A stretch of 64,000 nt of DNA, from positions 1-64,000 of the forward strand of contig NZ_CAMLDD010000004.1 of assembly GCF_946478785.1 (NCBI RefSeq), in the 5' to 3' direction. Below the pieces are notes generated by a model. The model ran no database searches and was not told where the DNA came from. It saw only the letters and a list, made by a program, of their open reading frames with translations. Source of the DNA: an uncultured Flavobacterium sp. (GTDB taxonomy: Bacteria > Bacteroidota > Bacteroidia > Flavobacteriales > Flavobacteriaceae). The position numbers and the translations under genes are program-made. This document shows, piece by piece, positions 1 to 8,836 of this stretch. Each line of letters begins with the position of its first letter. The first letter of the stretch is position 1.

Positions 1-75
1 CATTCCAATGAAAATCATTCCAATGAAAATCATTCCAATGAAAATCATTCCAATGGAAATCATTCCAATGAAAAT
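1..75 (+). repeat. Five tandem copies of a 15-bp unit, in frame
   Basis: The unit CATTCCAATGAAAAT is repeated five times head to tail, with one G-for-A change in the fourth copy; more copies may lie left of the window. The period is a multiple of three and each copy encodes HSNEN in the transposase frame. Copy-number slippage would therefore add or remove five residues without breaking the gene. Confidence 0.95.
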
Positions 76-465
76 CAAGAAGAAGTCTTGTCAGAGATAA
101 AAATGAATTTGAATTCGTATGGTAAAATTGTTGAAGAACAAATAATTTGGCTGCAAGAACAATATTTATATGTTGATATTCATAATTACATTATTATGCC
201 AAATCATCTCCATTTAATTTTAGAAATTGATAGTTTAATTATTAAAGATGATTCGGTTAAAATAAAATCTTTGTCGAGTTTGATGGGAGCCTTTAAAACC
301 ACTACTTCAAAATTTATTCACAGAAAAGGATTCGGGAATTTTGCCTGGCAGCGTTCTTTCCATGACCATATCATTAGAAATACAAATGCTTATGACAACA
401 TTTATACCTACATTAATTTGAACCCTCAAAAATGGCATCAGGATTGTTTTTTTGAGAAAAATTAA
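1..465 (+). CDS. REP-associated tyrosine transposase (Y1/IS200-like), 5' end outside window
   Basis: The frame is open to the left window edge, so this is the C-terminal part of a larger protein. The HUH-type motif MPNHLHLI and the downstream Tyr-containing segment IYTYINLNPQKW are typical of Y1 transposases of the RAYT group, single-strand DNA nucleases that act on short palindromic repeats. A segment FGNFAWQRSFHDHIIRN also matches the family. Just before the LNSYGKIV block the frame runs through five copies of the pentapeptide HSNEN (one HSNGN), which is unusual. A TTG at 88 could be read as a start, but the upstream frame continues without a stop, so I prefer a partial gene. Its stop overlaps the cas2 stop on the other strand by 3 bp. 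No REP-like palindromes were seen nearby. Confidence 0.8.
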   Translation, partial: HSNENHSNENHSNENHSNGNHSNENQEEVLSEIKMNLNSYGKIVEEQIIWLQEQYLYVDIHNYIIMPNHLHLILEIDSLIIKDDSVKIKSLSSLMGAFKTTTSKFIHRKGFGNFAWQRSFHDHIIRNTNAYDNIYTYINLNPQKWHQDCFFEKN

Positions 466-791
466 AACAATTCTAACTGGGTAGGCTGAGGAGCTGAAGG
501 GATTGCCGCTTTTCCCCAAAAATTCAAAATATTGCCAAATTGTTTATCGGTTATCCGGAGCACACTTACTTTTCCTAAAGGCGGCAATAGTCTGTGGATT
601 CTCTTTTCATGAACATCGGCGCTTTCGCTGCTTGCACAGTGACGTACATAAACAGAATATTGCATCATCGAAAATCCATCTTTCAATAAATTGTTTCTAA
701 ATCCGGATGCATTTCGTCTGTCTTTTTTTGTTTCTGTGGGCAGATCAAAAAAAACAAAAAGCCACATTATTCGATATCCGTTAAGCTCCAT
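462..791 (-). CDS. cas2: CRISPR-associated endoribonuclease Cas2 (type II-C)
   Basis: A 109-residue protein of normal Cas2 length. It begins with the conserved strand and Asp (LFVFFDLPTETKKDRR, Asp16), followed by a YSVYVRHCAS segment and an ITDKQFGNI segment that I associate with Cas2 from Bacteroidota type II-C systems; it ends in the common QLELF tail. Cas2 dimers bridge two Cas1 dimers in the spacer-integration complex. Its start lies 25 bp inside the end of cas1, so the two are translationally coupled. The protein appears intact. No repeat-spacer array follows it; instead the stop codon overlaps that of the convergent transposase. Confidence 0.93.
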   Translation of the reverse strand: MELNGYRIMWLFVFFDLPTETKKDRRNASGFRNNLLKDGFSMMQYSVYVRHCASSESADVHEKRIHRLLPPLGKVSVLRITDKQFGNILNFWGKAAIPSAPQPTQLELF

Positions 792-1681
792 AAAGCAGGA
801 TATTTAATTTTTTTTCGATTTCCTGTAAAGCATTGCTGGAGAGAACTTGCTGTTTTTTGTAAAGCAATCATCAAAGGACTTTTCTCTTTTTTAAAATAAA
901 CCGTTCGGGTTAAAATTTGTAATAATTCTGCCTTAATAACTGTATTTAGTTCTTGTTCATCAAAACGCTGCATAATTTCAAAGACTTTTTCATCTACAAT
1001 AGGACGAAAAGGTTCCATAATATCATCGGCAAGAGCAAAAGCATTATACTTGCTTTTATGGTGGATTCCTAATGTATTGAGTAGCCCGCTTCCGGAAAGG
1101 GCCCTTGCCGTTGCGGCCCTTAAAATCGCATAACCATAATTTAGAAAATTATTGGGATAGTCGCCATATCTTTCTCTTTTAATTCCGTTAAACTCTAAAT
1201 TAGGCTGAGGGAAATGTTTCCAGTATTGTGCCGCAGCAACTCCTTCCATGTTCGATGAGTCCCCGCTTAATACTTTACTGGACAGAAATACAAAACTATT
1301 TTTGGAATCTGTTATTTTTTCAAGTAATTGCCCTTGATTCCTGATTTTTTCAATTATGGTTTGCTGCCATAACTGTTTTTTTAAGGGTATTGAAGCTTCA
1401 ATTTGATTTTTGAATATTTCCTGTTGAATATGATGACTGTTAAGGTTTAACAGCATGCCGTTAGGAAGATGGTTTTTCCCGCAGATAACAATAGAAGTAT
1501 TATTCTCAACAAGCAGGTTCATAGCAGGAATGCTGAGGTAGATTTCATTATGATCGAGAACAAGAAAGCCGATATCCTCAATAGGAATGGTGCTCTCTTT
1601 CATTTCTGATTTTAATACCAGCTGATTGTTTTTTGCCGTAATGGAAAACTTATTTTCAATTAGAATAGTTCTTTTTAGCAT
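767..1681 (-). CDS. cas1: CRISPR-associated endonuclease/integrase Cas1 (type II-C)
   Basis: A 304-residue Cas1, full length. Likely metal ligands can be placed at Glu146 (in NMEGVAAAQYW), His208 (in GIHHKSKYNAFALADD) and Glu223 (in IMEPFRPIVD), the pattern of type II Cas1. Cas1 with Cas2 integrates new spacers into CRISPR arrays. In type II-C loci the order is normally cas9-cas1-cas2-array on one strand. Here the next gene upstream on the same strand is an FAD monooxygenase and cas9 is absent. The 160 bp upstream show no clear promoter. The gene shows no frameshift or stop, so loss of cas9 is either recent, or these genes serve an array elsewhere. Confidence 0.94.
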   Translation of the reverse strand: MLKRTILIENKFSITAKNNQLVLKSEMKESTIPIEDIGFLVLDHNEIYLSIPAMNLLVENNTSIVICGKNHLPNGMLLNLNSHHIQQEIFKNQIEASIPLKKQLWQQTIIEKIRNQGQLLEKITDSKNSFVFLSSKVLSGDSSNMEGVAAAQYWKHFPQPNLEFNGIKRERYGDYPNNFLNYGYAILRAATARALSGSGLLNTLGIHHKSKYNAFALADDIMEPFRPIVDEKVFEIMQRFDEQELNTVIKAELLQILTRTVYFKKEKSPLMIALQKTASSLQQCFTGNRKKIKYPALWSLTDIE

Positions 1682-1841
1682 AATTTAATTTGAATTATAG
1701 ATCCTGTCGCTTCAGGTCAGACAAGTATCCTTAATTATGGTTTTAAAATTAGGCTTTAAAGAGGTATTGCTTTTACGGTTTTCCTTATTTTGCGTATTTA
1801 ATTGTTTATTATTGAGAGGACTTGCGATTGGTTATAAGCAA

Positions 1842-3272
1842 TTACGCATCATTTTTCTTAAACCATCTTCTTGGCGCATCACTTTCATGAAGTACAATTT
1901 CTGAATGTAGAAACTGTGCGGCTTCCGCTGAATCCTGCACTTTTATGGCACTGCGTTTTAGCATTTCTGCTTCAAACTCAGTTAATACGCTTTCTCTCAC
2001 TCCGGTTTTCTTCCAATGCGATAAAGATTTACATCCCTTTGTGATTTTCCGTGCCAGTGTAAGTGCATCCAGTAGTGCCTGATTCGCACCTTGCCCTTTA
2101 AACGGACTCATTGGGTGCGCAGCATCTCCGATCAGAGTCACTTGTCCCGATTTTTGCAACAATTCCGGCTTTAGCAATTCACGGTCATAAACAGGATAGC
2201 CGGAAATTTGAGCCTCCCGGGTTGCTGATAAAATTTGAGGGATCGGATCATGCCATTGGATTCTGCGACATGCTTCTTCTTTGAGTGCCAGAGGTCCTTT
2301 GCTGCTTAATGCTTTAGCCTCTTCTTCGGATATTGGAAAACTAAGCTGCCACATTACCGAATCTTCTGCATAGGGCATGATATAGATTCGCTCATGACCA
2401 TTTGCGGTTTGAAATACTGTAGCGGAGTCTAATAAGTTACTATTAATATGCTCAAGCGCGCTTAAAGGACAAATACCCAATATTACAATGCAACCCAGAT
2501 AACGTAAAGGAGTACTGTCATCACCAATCAGTAATCTTCGGACTGAACTGCGAATGCCATCGGCCCCAACCACGATATCTGCTTTGACGTTTCTTAGGTT
2601 CCCGTCGGCCAGAAAGTTGAGAGTCACACCTTCATTCTCACTCTGCCTAAAATCAACTAACTGGTGTCCCCATTGCACCTTGTCATTTCCGCCAAGCTGC
2701 TCCAGTAAGGCAAAACGCAAAGATTGCCGTGCGATATGCACATTGGTTCGCTTAGAAGATGTTTTCATATCTGACTGAATCCATTTTCTGGTTCCCCATT
2801 CACCGATTACTTTTCCCTCTGGAGTGTGAACCAGATGTCTTGTTGAAATGACTCCTTCCTTTAAAGTAAAAATACCCAATCCCTGAATAGCTTTGCTGGC
2901 TTGCTGTAAAGTGAGCCCGTAGCCTTGAGATCTGGCATCGAAATTTTTATCGCGTTCATACAGTGTAAAAGGAATCCCGCGGTGCAAACAAGCCACAGCC
3001 AGAGCCATTCCGCCTATACCACCGCCAATAATAGCAACTTGTGGATAGTTTTCTTTAGCTGCTGCAGGAGGACTGGCAGCAGGAAGCAATCCGGTTCCGG
3101 AACATTTTGGGCATGGGTAAAGATTTGCTTTAGGCTGATCTGGTGCCGGACCTTCGCTATTGTTTTTTTCGAATTGATCCAATGCCATTTGGTACTCAAG
3201 CCGCACTTTTTTGCTTATTCGTCGACTCTTTTTGCCGCAACCCTCACATTCCTGACAAACAGTCCAGCTCAT
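1842..3272 (-). CDS. FAD-dependent monooxygenase with N-terminal zinc-ribbon-like domain
   Basis: About 476 residues. From roughly residue 80 this is a group A flavoprotein monooxygenase (PHBH fold): the FAD dinucleotide motif VAIIGGGIGGMALA, the central DG-type motif VVGADGIRSSVR, and the second FAD motif GDAAHPMSPFKGQGANQAL. Such enzymes hydroxylate small aromatic or cyclic compounds using NAD(P)H and O2; the substrate cannot be told from sequence. Ahead of it sits a Cys-rich module (CQECEGCGKK, then CPKCSGTG after about 40 residues) like the CxxCxGxG zinc-binding repeats of DnaJ. I chose the ATG giving MSWTV, preceded by an AGAGGA-like site, over an upstream TTG. It occupies the place where cas9 would be expected, but nothing links it to CRISPR function. 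Confidence 0.85.
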   Translation of the reverse strand: MSWTVCQECEGCGKKSRRISKKVRLEYQMALDQFEKNNSEGPAPDQPKANLYPCPKCSGTGLLPAASPPAAAKENYPQVAIIGGGIGGMALAVACLHRGIPFTLYERDKNFDARSQGYGLTLQQASKAIQGLGIFTLKEGVISTRHLVHTPEGKVIGEWGTRKWIQSDMKTSSKRTNVHIARQSLRFALLEQLGGNDKVQWGHQLVDFRQSENEGVTLNFLADGNLRNVKADIVVGADGIRSSVRRLLIGDDSTPLRYLGCIVILGICPLSALEHINSNLLDSATVFQTANGHERIYIMPYAEDSVMWQLSFPISEEEAKALSSKGPLALKEEACRRIQWHDPIPQILSATREAQISGYPVYDRELLKPELLQKSGQVTLIGDAAHPMSPFKGQGANQALLDALTLARKITKGCKSLSHWKKTGVRESVLTEFEAEMLKRSAIKVQDSAEAAQFLHSEIVLHESDAPRRWFKKNDA

Positions 3273-3447
3273 TGGTTCATTTTCCTCTTTTTTCACTTTC
3301 AATTTTTTGATCTGATCTTCATTTAAATTAAGGAAGAATTAAAAACCAATTTACCTCTGCTTAATACTGTAATGATATGGCTCTTTCTTCTAATCGTTAG
3401 ACCTGTAAATTTATATTTTCAGGTTATTCCCGCTTGTTATAGGTGTG

Positions 3448-3479
3448 CAAAGTTAAAATAAAAAATAAGTCACTTTCAA
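3448..3479 (-). promoter_or_regulatory. Bacteroidota-type promoter for the FAD monooxygenase
   Basis: Read on the minus strand, TTG (3479-3477) is followed after 21 nt by TAACTTTG (3455-3448), a perfect match to the TAnnTTTG minus-7 element. The leader to the chosen start would be about 170 nt. Confidence 0.5.
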
Positions 3480-3895
3480 TATAGATGTTTTTTATAAATT
3501 TTTAAACAATTCGGCTCAATATTTCTTTAGTGCCTAATAACTTAATTGAGTCTTATGAGTAAGAGAAATGAAACTTAAACAAAACAATTTCAGAATGTGA
3601 AATTTACTTTTACAGGTAGGAGGTTGCGCTTTCCTGCAAAATCTTGAAACAATAAAGGATAAATATTAAAAAGGACTATTTAAGTATTAGTGAGCTTAGG
3701 TTTACTGTTGCTTTTTTTGTTTTTTTATTAAGATTCTATAAAATACAAAGATAAAAAAGATGTTTTTTAATAAGTTAATATTTAATAAAATGACACAAAG
3801 AGAGTCCTTCTTTGATACAAATACAACCCCTATTGGTTGTTTTTTCCTACTACATTTACTTAATAAGATATTTTGTATAAATTGATTAAATTGAT
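3480..3895. other. Non-coding AT-rich stretch
   Basis: The region between the divergent monooxygenase and transglutaminase-like genes (3303-3895 in all) has no convincing ORF, tRNA or repeat. Apart from the promoter described at 3448-3479 I see only AT-rich sequence. It probably carries the start signals of the transglutaminase-like gene, but I could not place a clean TTG/TAnnTTTG pair. Confidence 0.6.
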
Positions 3896-5809
3896 ATGGT
3901 AACTACAAAAAACATTTCCTTTTTCTTGCTTTTAATTATAATGTTAGGTAGTTGTAAAAAAAATGAATTACAGTCAAAGAGTAAAACAATACTAGAACGA
4001 ATAAATGAATATCCTGAACTTAAAAAAGCTTTACATCATTATTCAGCACCTAAGGACTCATTAAAAAAGAAGGCAATGCTTTTTTTGATAAATAATATGG
4101 ATGCTAAAAAGCGATTAACAACGGATGCCGACAAAAAGATTGTACCTTTTTACAAAGAAATGTATCAGTCGGGTTTATCCAATACCTTCGATTTTAAAGA
4201 GAAATACGACAACAGACTCGTTTTAGATCCTACAAGCGCATACGATTTGGATGCTAATATGATTACGGCAAATGAATTGATAGAGAACGTTGATTTTGCA
4301 TTTGAAGCCTACCAGTTTCCTTGGGCAAAAAAAGTTCCTTTTGATGATTTTTGCGAATTTGTTTTGCCTCACAAAATTATGGATGAACCCAAGTCGAATT
4401 GGCGTAAGTTTTATTTGGGAAAAAATAAAAAATTGATAGAGTATCTTTTAAAAAACAAGATTGATGATCCTTTAGAGGTTTGTAGAATTTTAAATGACAG
4501 TTTAATTAGCGGGTACAAATTTCATGAAAAATTTGCATTACCATATCCAAACCTTATAGATCTCAATAAAAACCCGATTGGGCAATGTTTACAACGCTAT
4601 CTTTTATACACCGCAACGGCAAGAAGTATTGGGCTGCCAATTGCTATTGATTTTACACCTCAATATGGTAATTATCCTGGTTCGCATGAATGGATTACTT
4701 TAATTCAAAAAAAGCAGTTTTCTTTTAATGCTGGCGAAAAATGGGAACCTTCTGGATTTAGAGGTGTTAAATATTTTAGAAATGTGTATTCCAACTCTTC
4801 GAATACCGCTGCCAAAGGACCGATGTCTAATCCTAATGTTATCGATGTTAGCAAAGAATATGTGGATAGAAATATTGGTAATTTAACTTTCGGGCTAAAA
4901 CATATGCCGTCTAAAGACCTTTATTTATTTGCCTTTGGGATAGGTAAAGAATTTATTTGTTTGCAAAAGGCAAAAATTGTTGGTAAAAAAGCCGTATTCA
5001 ACAACGTGTCTTATTGTGATTCTATCTTGTTTGTAGGTTATTATGATGGTGATACTATTGTGCCAATTGAAAATCCTTTCATGATGTTCTATTGGACAAA
5101 AAATATATCCTATTTAACTCCAACAAAAAACATTATGCGCAGTGTTAGTTTGCATAGAAAATACCCTAAGAATGGTTTCGTGGAAGATGTTTTTTACAAT
5201 GAAGTTATAGGTGCCAAAATTCAAGGTTCAAATTTTAAAGACTTTAAGGCTCCGCAAGACATTTTTACCTTTAAGGAATATCCTGAAAATACGAATAAAG
5301 TTGAATTCAACAACAAATTAAATTTCAACTATTACAGGTATTTACCCAATGCCACAGGACAGCTAAACATAGCCGAGTTGCATTTTATTTTTGATAACGA
5401 CAAAGCGAAACCCGAAGAATATTATCAGTTCGATTCGAGTTCAAGTGATTTAAACAATCTGTATGATAATAATATAGAAACCTATTTTGCTTCATCGTCA
5501 AAACAAAACTGGATTGGTATAGATCGATCAAAAAGTCAGTCAAAGAACATCAAAGCAATAAAAATAATCCCAAGAAGCACCTGTAATTTTATCCAAATAG
5601 GGGATACTTATGAATTATTCTATTTCGATTTTGGTTGGAAAAGTTTGGGTTCAAAAATAGCTAAAGATTTCCATGTTGATTTTGAAAATGCTCCTAATAA
5701 TTGTTTGCTATTATTAAGAAATCTAAGCCAGGGAAGTCAAGAAAGAATTTTTATTTGCGAAAAGTTGACCGATACAGATATGACCTATGCTAAACAGAAC
5801 TTCTGGTAG
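3896..5809 (+). CDS. Transglutaminase-like domain lipoprotein
   Basis: A 637-residue predicted lipoprotein. The signal peptide ends in LGSC with the lipidated Cys at residue 20. A transglutaminase-like (papain-fold) core is recognised from Cys231 in GQCLQRYLLYTATARSIG, followed by IAIDFTPQYGN and His264 in GSHEW, the Cys-His pair expected of the fold. Flavobacterial proteins of this type usually carry a C-terminal beta-sandwich, and residues 480-637 here look like one (repeated FxF/YxL strands). The reaction is unknown; a cysteine protease or amidase acting on cell-surface material is possible. The next gene, an O-antigen-ligase-like protein, follows after 95 bp. Confidence 0.7.
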   Translation: MVTTKNISFFLLLIIMLGSCKKNELQSKSKTILERINEYPELKKALHHYSAPKDSLKKKAMLFLINNMDAKKRLTTDADKKIVPFYKEMYQSGLSNTFDFKEKYDNRLVLDPTSAYDLDANMITANELIENVDFAFEAYQFPWAKKVPFDDFCEFVLPHKIMDEPKSNWRKFYLGKNKKLIEYLLKNKIDDPLEVCRILNDSLISGYKFHEKFALPYPNLIDLNKNPIGQCLQRYLLYTATARSIGLPIAIDFTPQYGNYPGSHEWITLIQKKQFSFNAGEKWEPSGFRGVKYFRNVYSNSSNTAAKGPMSNPNVIDVSKEYVDRNIGNLTFGLKHMPSKDLYLFAFGIGKEFICLQKAKIVGKKAVFNNVSYCDSILFVGYYDGDTIVPIENPFMMFYWTKNISYLTPTKNIMRSVSLHRKYPKNGFVEDVFYNEVIGAKIQGSNFKDFKAPQDIFTFKEYPENTNKVEFNNKLNFNYYRYLPNATGQLNIAELHFIFDNDKAKPEEYYQFDSSSSDLNNLYDNNIETYFASSSKQNWIGIDRSKSQSKNIKAIKIIPRSTCNFIQIGDTYELFYFDFGWKSLGSKIAKDFHVDFENAPNNCLLLLRNLSQGSQERIFICEKLTDTDMTYAKQNFW

Positions 5810-5904
5810 AGATTTGGAGATGTATTGATAATGAAGAGCAGTTGTTTTTTATTTTGTTTCAGACATGATAGAATAATTAGTATAAAAGACCATTAAAAAA
5901 TTAA

Positions 5905-7644
5905 ATGTACATTCTAAAAACAAACATATTTAAGATAACCCTTTTGACTATGTTTCTTGCATTAAGTCTGGTTTTTAATTATAATACTGATTTTTGGACA
6001 GCTAAGGAGTACGAGTATTATCAATTATTTATCATATTGATAGTGTCAACAATCTTATTTTTTACATTCAAGGAAAAATTACAACTAGGCAAGGTTGATA
6101 TTGTGGTAATTTCCATTCTGCTATTTTTAGCTATTTCAAGAAGTTTACATTTAGGTTCATTCAACGAAATACACATTATAAACATAACAGCTCTGGTTAT
6201 CTACTATATAGCACTTAAAACGATTCGTTTAGAAAAAGAAGAAATTACAATCTACTATCAATTTATCATCGGGATTGGAGCGCTTTTATGTGTGTATTGT
6301 ATACTGGAATTATATGGTGTTATTCAGCCCACTAATTATTATTGGAAAATAACAGGAAACTTCCCTAATCCTGGTCCTTTAGGCGGATTCATTGCTTTGA
6401 TACTATCACTAGTGTTTTATGTATTGTTACAAAAAAGCATTCTAAAAAAACCTGTTAAACTAATAGTCTATACAATCGTTGCAGCAATAATGACATTTAT
6501 ACTCATCAAAAGTGAGTCCCGGGCAGCAATGCTGGCGGCAGTTATTGCAATAACTATTCTGGCAAGTTATTATGGTTTCAAAAAATGGAAATACTTTAAA
6601 TACGGATTACTTTCATTACTGCCCATTTTTATATTAATTGGTTTAAGCAAAAGTGCCGACTCTATAAGTGGCAGATTATTAATTTGGAAAATTTCATTAT
6701 TATCCTTTTTAGAGCATCCATTTGTAGGTATAGGTTATGACTTTTTTGGTGTGGAATATATTAATTTTCAAGCCAATTATTTTTCAAAAGGAGGGACAAA
6801 AGATGAAATTATATTGGCTGGCGCAAGTGTACAAACATTCAATGAGTTTTTAAAGTTCATTATAGAAAATGGGATATTGGGTATTGTTCTAATTGTTGCG
6901 GGGCTTTTTTGGGTATTAAAATCAAAAAAGATAATTCATTCCAACAAACAAAATCTTCCTTTAGCCTCTTTAGTCTTTTATAGTGCTATAATTGTTTTTG
7001 CTTCATTTTCTTTTCCACTGCAATTTTTGCCTTTTAAATTACTCTTAATCAATCAAATTGCCTTTCAACAATATCCTCCATTGCTGCATGATTTTAGGAT
7101 AAATAAAAACTTTGGAAAATTACTGTTTGCGGTAGTGAGCTGTTTTTTGCTTTTTATGGGCAATTATCAGTATAAAGGATTTCGTGCTTGGAAAAACGGT
7201 AGCGAGTTGCAATTTTCTAATCCTGATGCTACCAAAATACTTTACGATTACACCTACGAACGATTGCAAAATGAGGGTTCCTTTTTATTGCATTATGGTC
7301 TTTTTATGGAAGATAAAAACAAAAACAAAGCCTTGATGCTATTTGAAAAAGCAAAACACCTAATTAATGTACCTGTTTTGTATGCCAAAACTGCACAATT
7401 GAATGAACAGATAAGCAATTACAAAAATGCCGAAGAAAATTTCCTGAAGTTGCATTTTATAAGTCCCAATTTGTTTAAACCCCAAGAAGAATTACTGGAT
7501 TTTTATACAAGAAGAAACAAAACTGAGAAAGCAAGATTCTATGCTTCAAAAATTTTGAAAACTCCAATAAAGATTCCCGGACGTGAAGTGTTGCGTATCA
7601 GGAAGAAAGCAAAAATATTTTTAACCAAAACCTCAATTTATTAA
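5905..7644 (+). CDS. O-antigen ligase/polymerase family membrane protein with C-terminal TPR-like region
   Basis: A 579-residue polytopic membrane protein with roughly 11-12 hydrophobic helices up to about residue 430. It carries features of the Wzy/WaaL superfamily: a GNFPNPGPLGGFIAL segment, an SRAAMLAA segment at the start of the large loop, and GRLLIWKIS...HPFVGIGYDFFG in the loop. These proteins polymerise or transfer surface glycans, usually from undecaprenyl-linked donors, at the periplasmic face. The last 150 residues are soluble and helical with TPR-like spacing (LLHYGLFMEDKNKNKALMLF). The family in Bacteroidota often has such a tail. No other glycan-synthesis genes are nearby, so the substrate is open. 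The cassette-array lipoprotein starts only 18 bp downstream and may be cotranscribed. Confidence 0.75.
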   Translation: MYILKTNIFKITLLTMFLALSLVFNYNTDFWTAKEYEYYQLFIILIVSTILFFTFKEKLQLGKVDIVVISILLFLAISRSLHLGSFNEIHIINITALVIYYIALKTIRLEKEEITIYYQFIIGIGALLCVYCILELYGVIQPTNYYWKITGNFPNPGPLGGFIALILSLVFYVLLQKSILKKPVKLIVYTIVAAIMTFILIKSESRAAMLAAVIAITILASYYGFKKWKYFKYGLLSLLPIFILIGLSKSADSISGRLLIWKISLLSFLEHPFVGIGYDFFGVEYINFQANYFSKGGTKDEIILAGASVQTFNEFLKFIIENGILGIVLIVAGLFWVLKSKKIIHSNKQNLPLASLVFYSAIIVFASFSFPLQFLPFKLLLINQIAFQQYPPLLHDFRINKNFGKLLFAVVSCFLLFMGNYQYKGFRAWKNGSELQFSNPDATKILYDYTYERLQNEGSFLLHYGLFMEDKNKNKALMLFEKAKHLINVPVLYAKTAQLNEQISNYKNAEENFLKLHFISPNLFKPQEELLDFYTRRNKTEKARFYASKILKTPIKIPGREVLRIRKKAKIFLTKTSIY

Positions 7645-7662
7645 CCTTATTAAACAAAAATT

Positions 7663-8829
7663 ATGAAAAAACAATTTTATTATGCAATTTTATTAGTAGT
7701 ATTATTAGTGGCATCCTGTGTCAATGATGGTGCAGGAAGCGAAACGAGTTATAGCCCGGAAGATGTATGGGAGTATAATGGTGATGTAGCTGTTTTGAGC
7801 AAAGTTATTAAAGAACTAAAAAATGGCTCCAATGGCAAAAAGTTAGAAAACACGTTGCTGAAAAATGACGTATTATGGGAAGAATCAAAATTTGTTTTTA
7901 TTGACAACAAAAAAAGAATTTTAGTGCCATTTTTGAGTGAAGACAAGAACAATGTGCAGGGAGTTCTGTCTTTGTCAAAAGATGCAGATGGAAAAACAAC
8001 CTTCGACATAACCGACCGTTACTTCTCGATGAGAGAAAACAGCCCGCTTCCTTTTTGGGATAGTGGCACTTGGTTGGGTTATATTATGGCATTGGACAAA
8101 GATATTTTAGGGAAAGAAAACGGAAATCCGGGTGTAGCTATGAGAATTGCAAAAAACAACCCTAAAAATGTCCTGACAATGAGAACGGAATGTTCTACAC
8201 AAGTAGAGGAGATTGTTTTTTACACATATAATTACGTTTTAAGTTCTTCGGGAGAGGTTTCAAATTTTTCGTATAGCGAAACCCGCTCTGAATATATCTA
8301 TAAAACTGTTTGTTATGAAGTTGCGGATCCTGTAGTTACGAATCCTGGCACCGGCGGCACCGGCGGTGCCCCGAGTACTAATAATAGTGGCGTTCTAATA
8401 CCTCCTAGTTGTGAGAGTTTTAATTTTGTTAAGACTACTGGTTTGTGGCAAGTTGCATTGGTTAAAAATGTAGGTTTCAAAGTTTTTTTGGTAAATGACA
8501 AAGGTGTAGAAATATTACATTGGATTGATTTTCCAAAACCGATATCGTTTGGTACACCGACTAATATACAAATAGGAAATACAGATATTACTCCTGGATT
8601 AGCAGCAAATGCATCAGCGAGAGCTCTGCAAAAGTCAATGCAAGATGTTGTTGATAGATATGGACATACTAGAACATCAGACTTAACGGTTAGTCTATAT
8701 TTCCAAGAAAGATTAAAACATAATTATCCGTTGTATATTCCTGGAGCAAGAGTAAATTTTAATGCAACTGAAAATATTGTGGCAACTGAATATAAGACGA
8801 ACACTTTGACAGCAGGAAATTGTAATTAA
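7663..8829 (+). CDS. Intact array lipoprotein: conserved module, Gly/Pro linker, variable C-terminal domain (putative effector)
   Basis: A 388-residue predicted lipoprotein (VASC, Cys19). Residues 20-219 form a conserved module: from residue 90 on it is encoded almost identically again at 11881-12269. Residues 220-240 are a Pro/Gly/Thr linker. Residues 241-388 are the variable part, beginning CESFNF and ending in the tail TAGNCN. The second copy has an unrelated-looking but similarly patterned C-terminus (CGTYNF...), so both may share a fold. I recognise no enzyme motif. The layout of fixed export module, flexible linker, exchangeable C-terminus and a small partner gene 7 bp downstream resembles polymorphic toxins with immunity genes. 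That role is inference; a surface recognition protein is the main alternative. Confidence 0.6.
   Translation: MKKQFYYAILLVVLLVASCVNDGAGSETSYSPEDVWEYNGDVAVLSKVIKELKNGSNGKKLENTLLKNDVLWEESKFVFIDNKKRILVPFLSEDKNNVQGVLSLSKDADGKTTFDITDRYFSMRENSPLPFWDSGTWLGYIMALDKDILGKENGNPGVAMRIAKNNPKNVLTMRTECSTQVEEIVFYTYNYVLSSSGEVSNFSYSETRSEYIYKTVCYEVADPVVTNPGTGGTGGAPSTNNSGVLIPPSCESFNFVKTTGLWQVALVKNVGFKVFLVNDKGVEILHWIDFPKPISFGTPTNIQIGNTDITPGLAANASARALQKSMQDVVDRYGHTRTSDLTVSLYFQERLKHNYPLYIPGARVNFNATENIVATEYKTNTLTAGNCN
7930..8318 (+). repeat. 389-bp direct repeat, copy 1 (conserved lipoprotein module)
   Basis: This stretch matches 11881-12269 without gaps and with only two differences by eye, both synonymous (GTG/GTA and GCA/GCT). 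Identity stops abruptly after TGTTATGA, exactly where the linker begins. Confidence 0.95.
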
Positions 8830-8836
8830 CTATGAT

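Noticed and set aside
1..75. Short regular repeats next to cas2, considered as a CRISPR array
   Set aside because: The unit is 15 bp, has no spacers and is in frame with the transposase, and type II-C repeats are much longer. It is a coding tandem repeat.
1682..1841. Possible cas9 3' remnant upstream of cas1
   Set aside because: The minus strand contains a short open piece (GYLSDLKRQDL), but it is flanked by stops and matches no Cas9 end I can name. Too short to call.
2925..3326. Long plus-strand open frame opposite the monooxygenase
   Set aside because: It is antisense to a clearly conserved enzyme and has no recognisable domain or start signal.
3840..3895. Promoter for the transglutaminase-like gene
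   Set aside because: TACATTTA and TATTTTG lie upstream, but neither has a correctly spaced TTG. Not reported as a feature.
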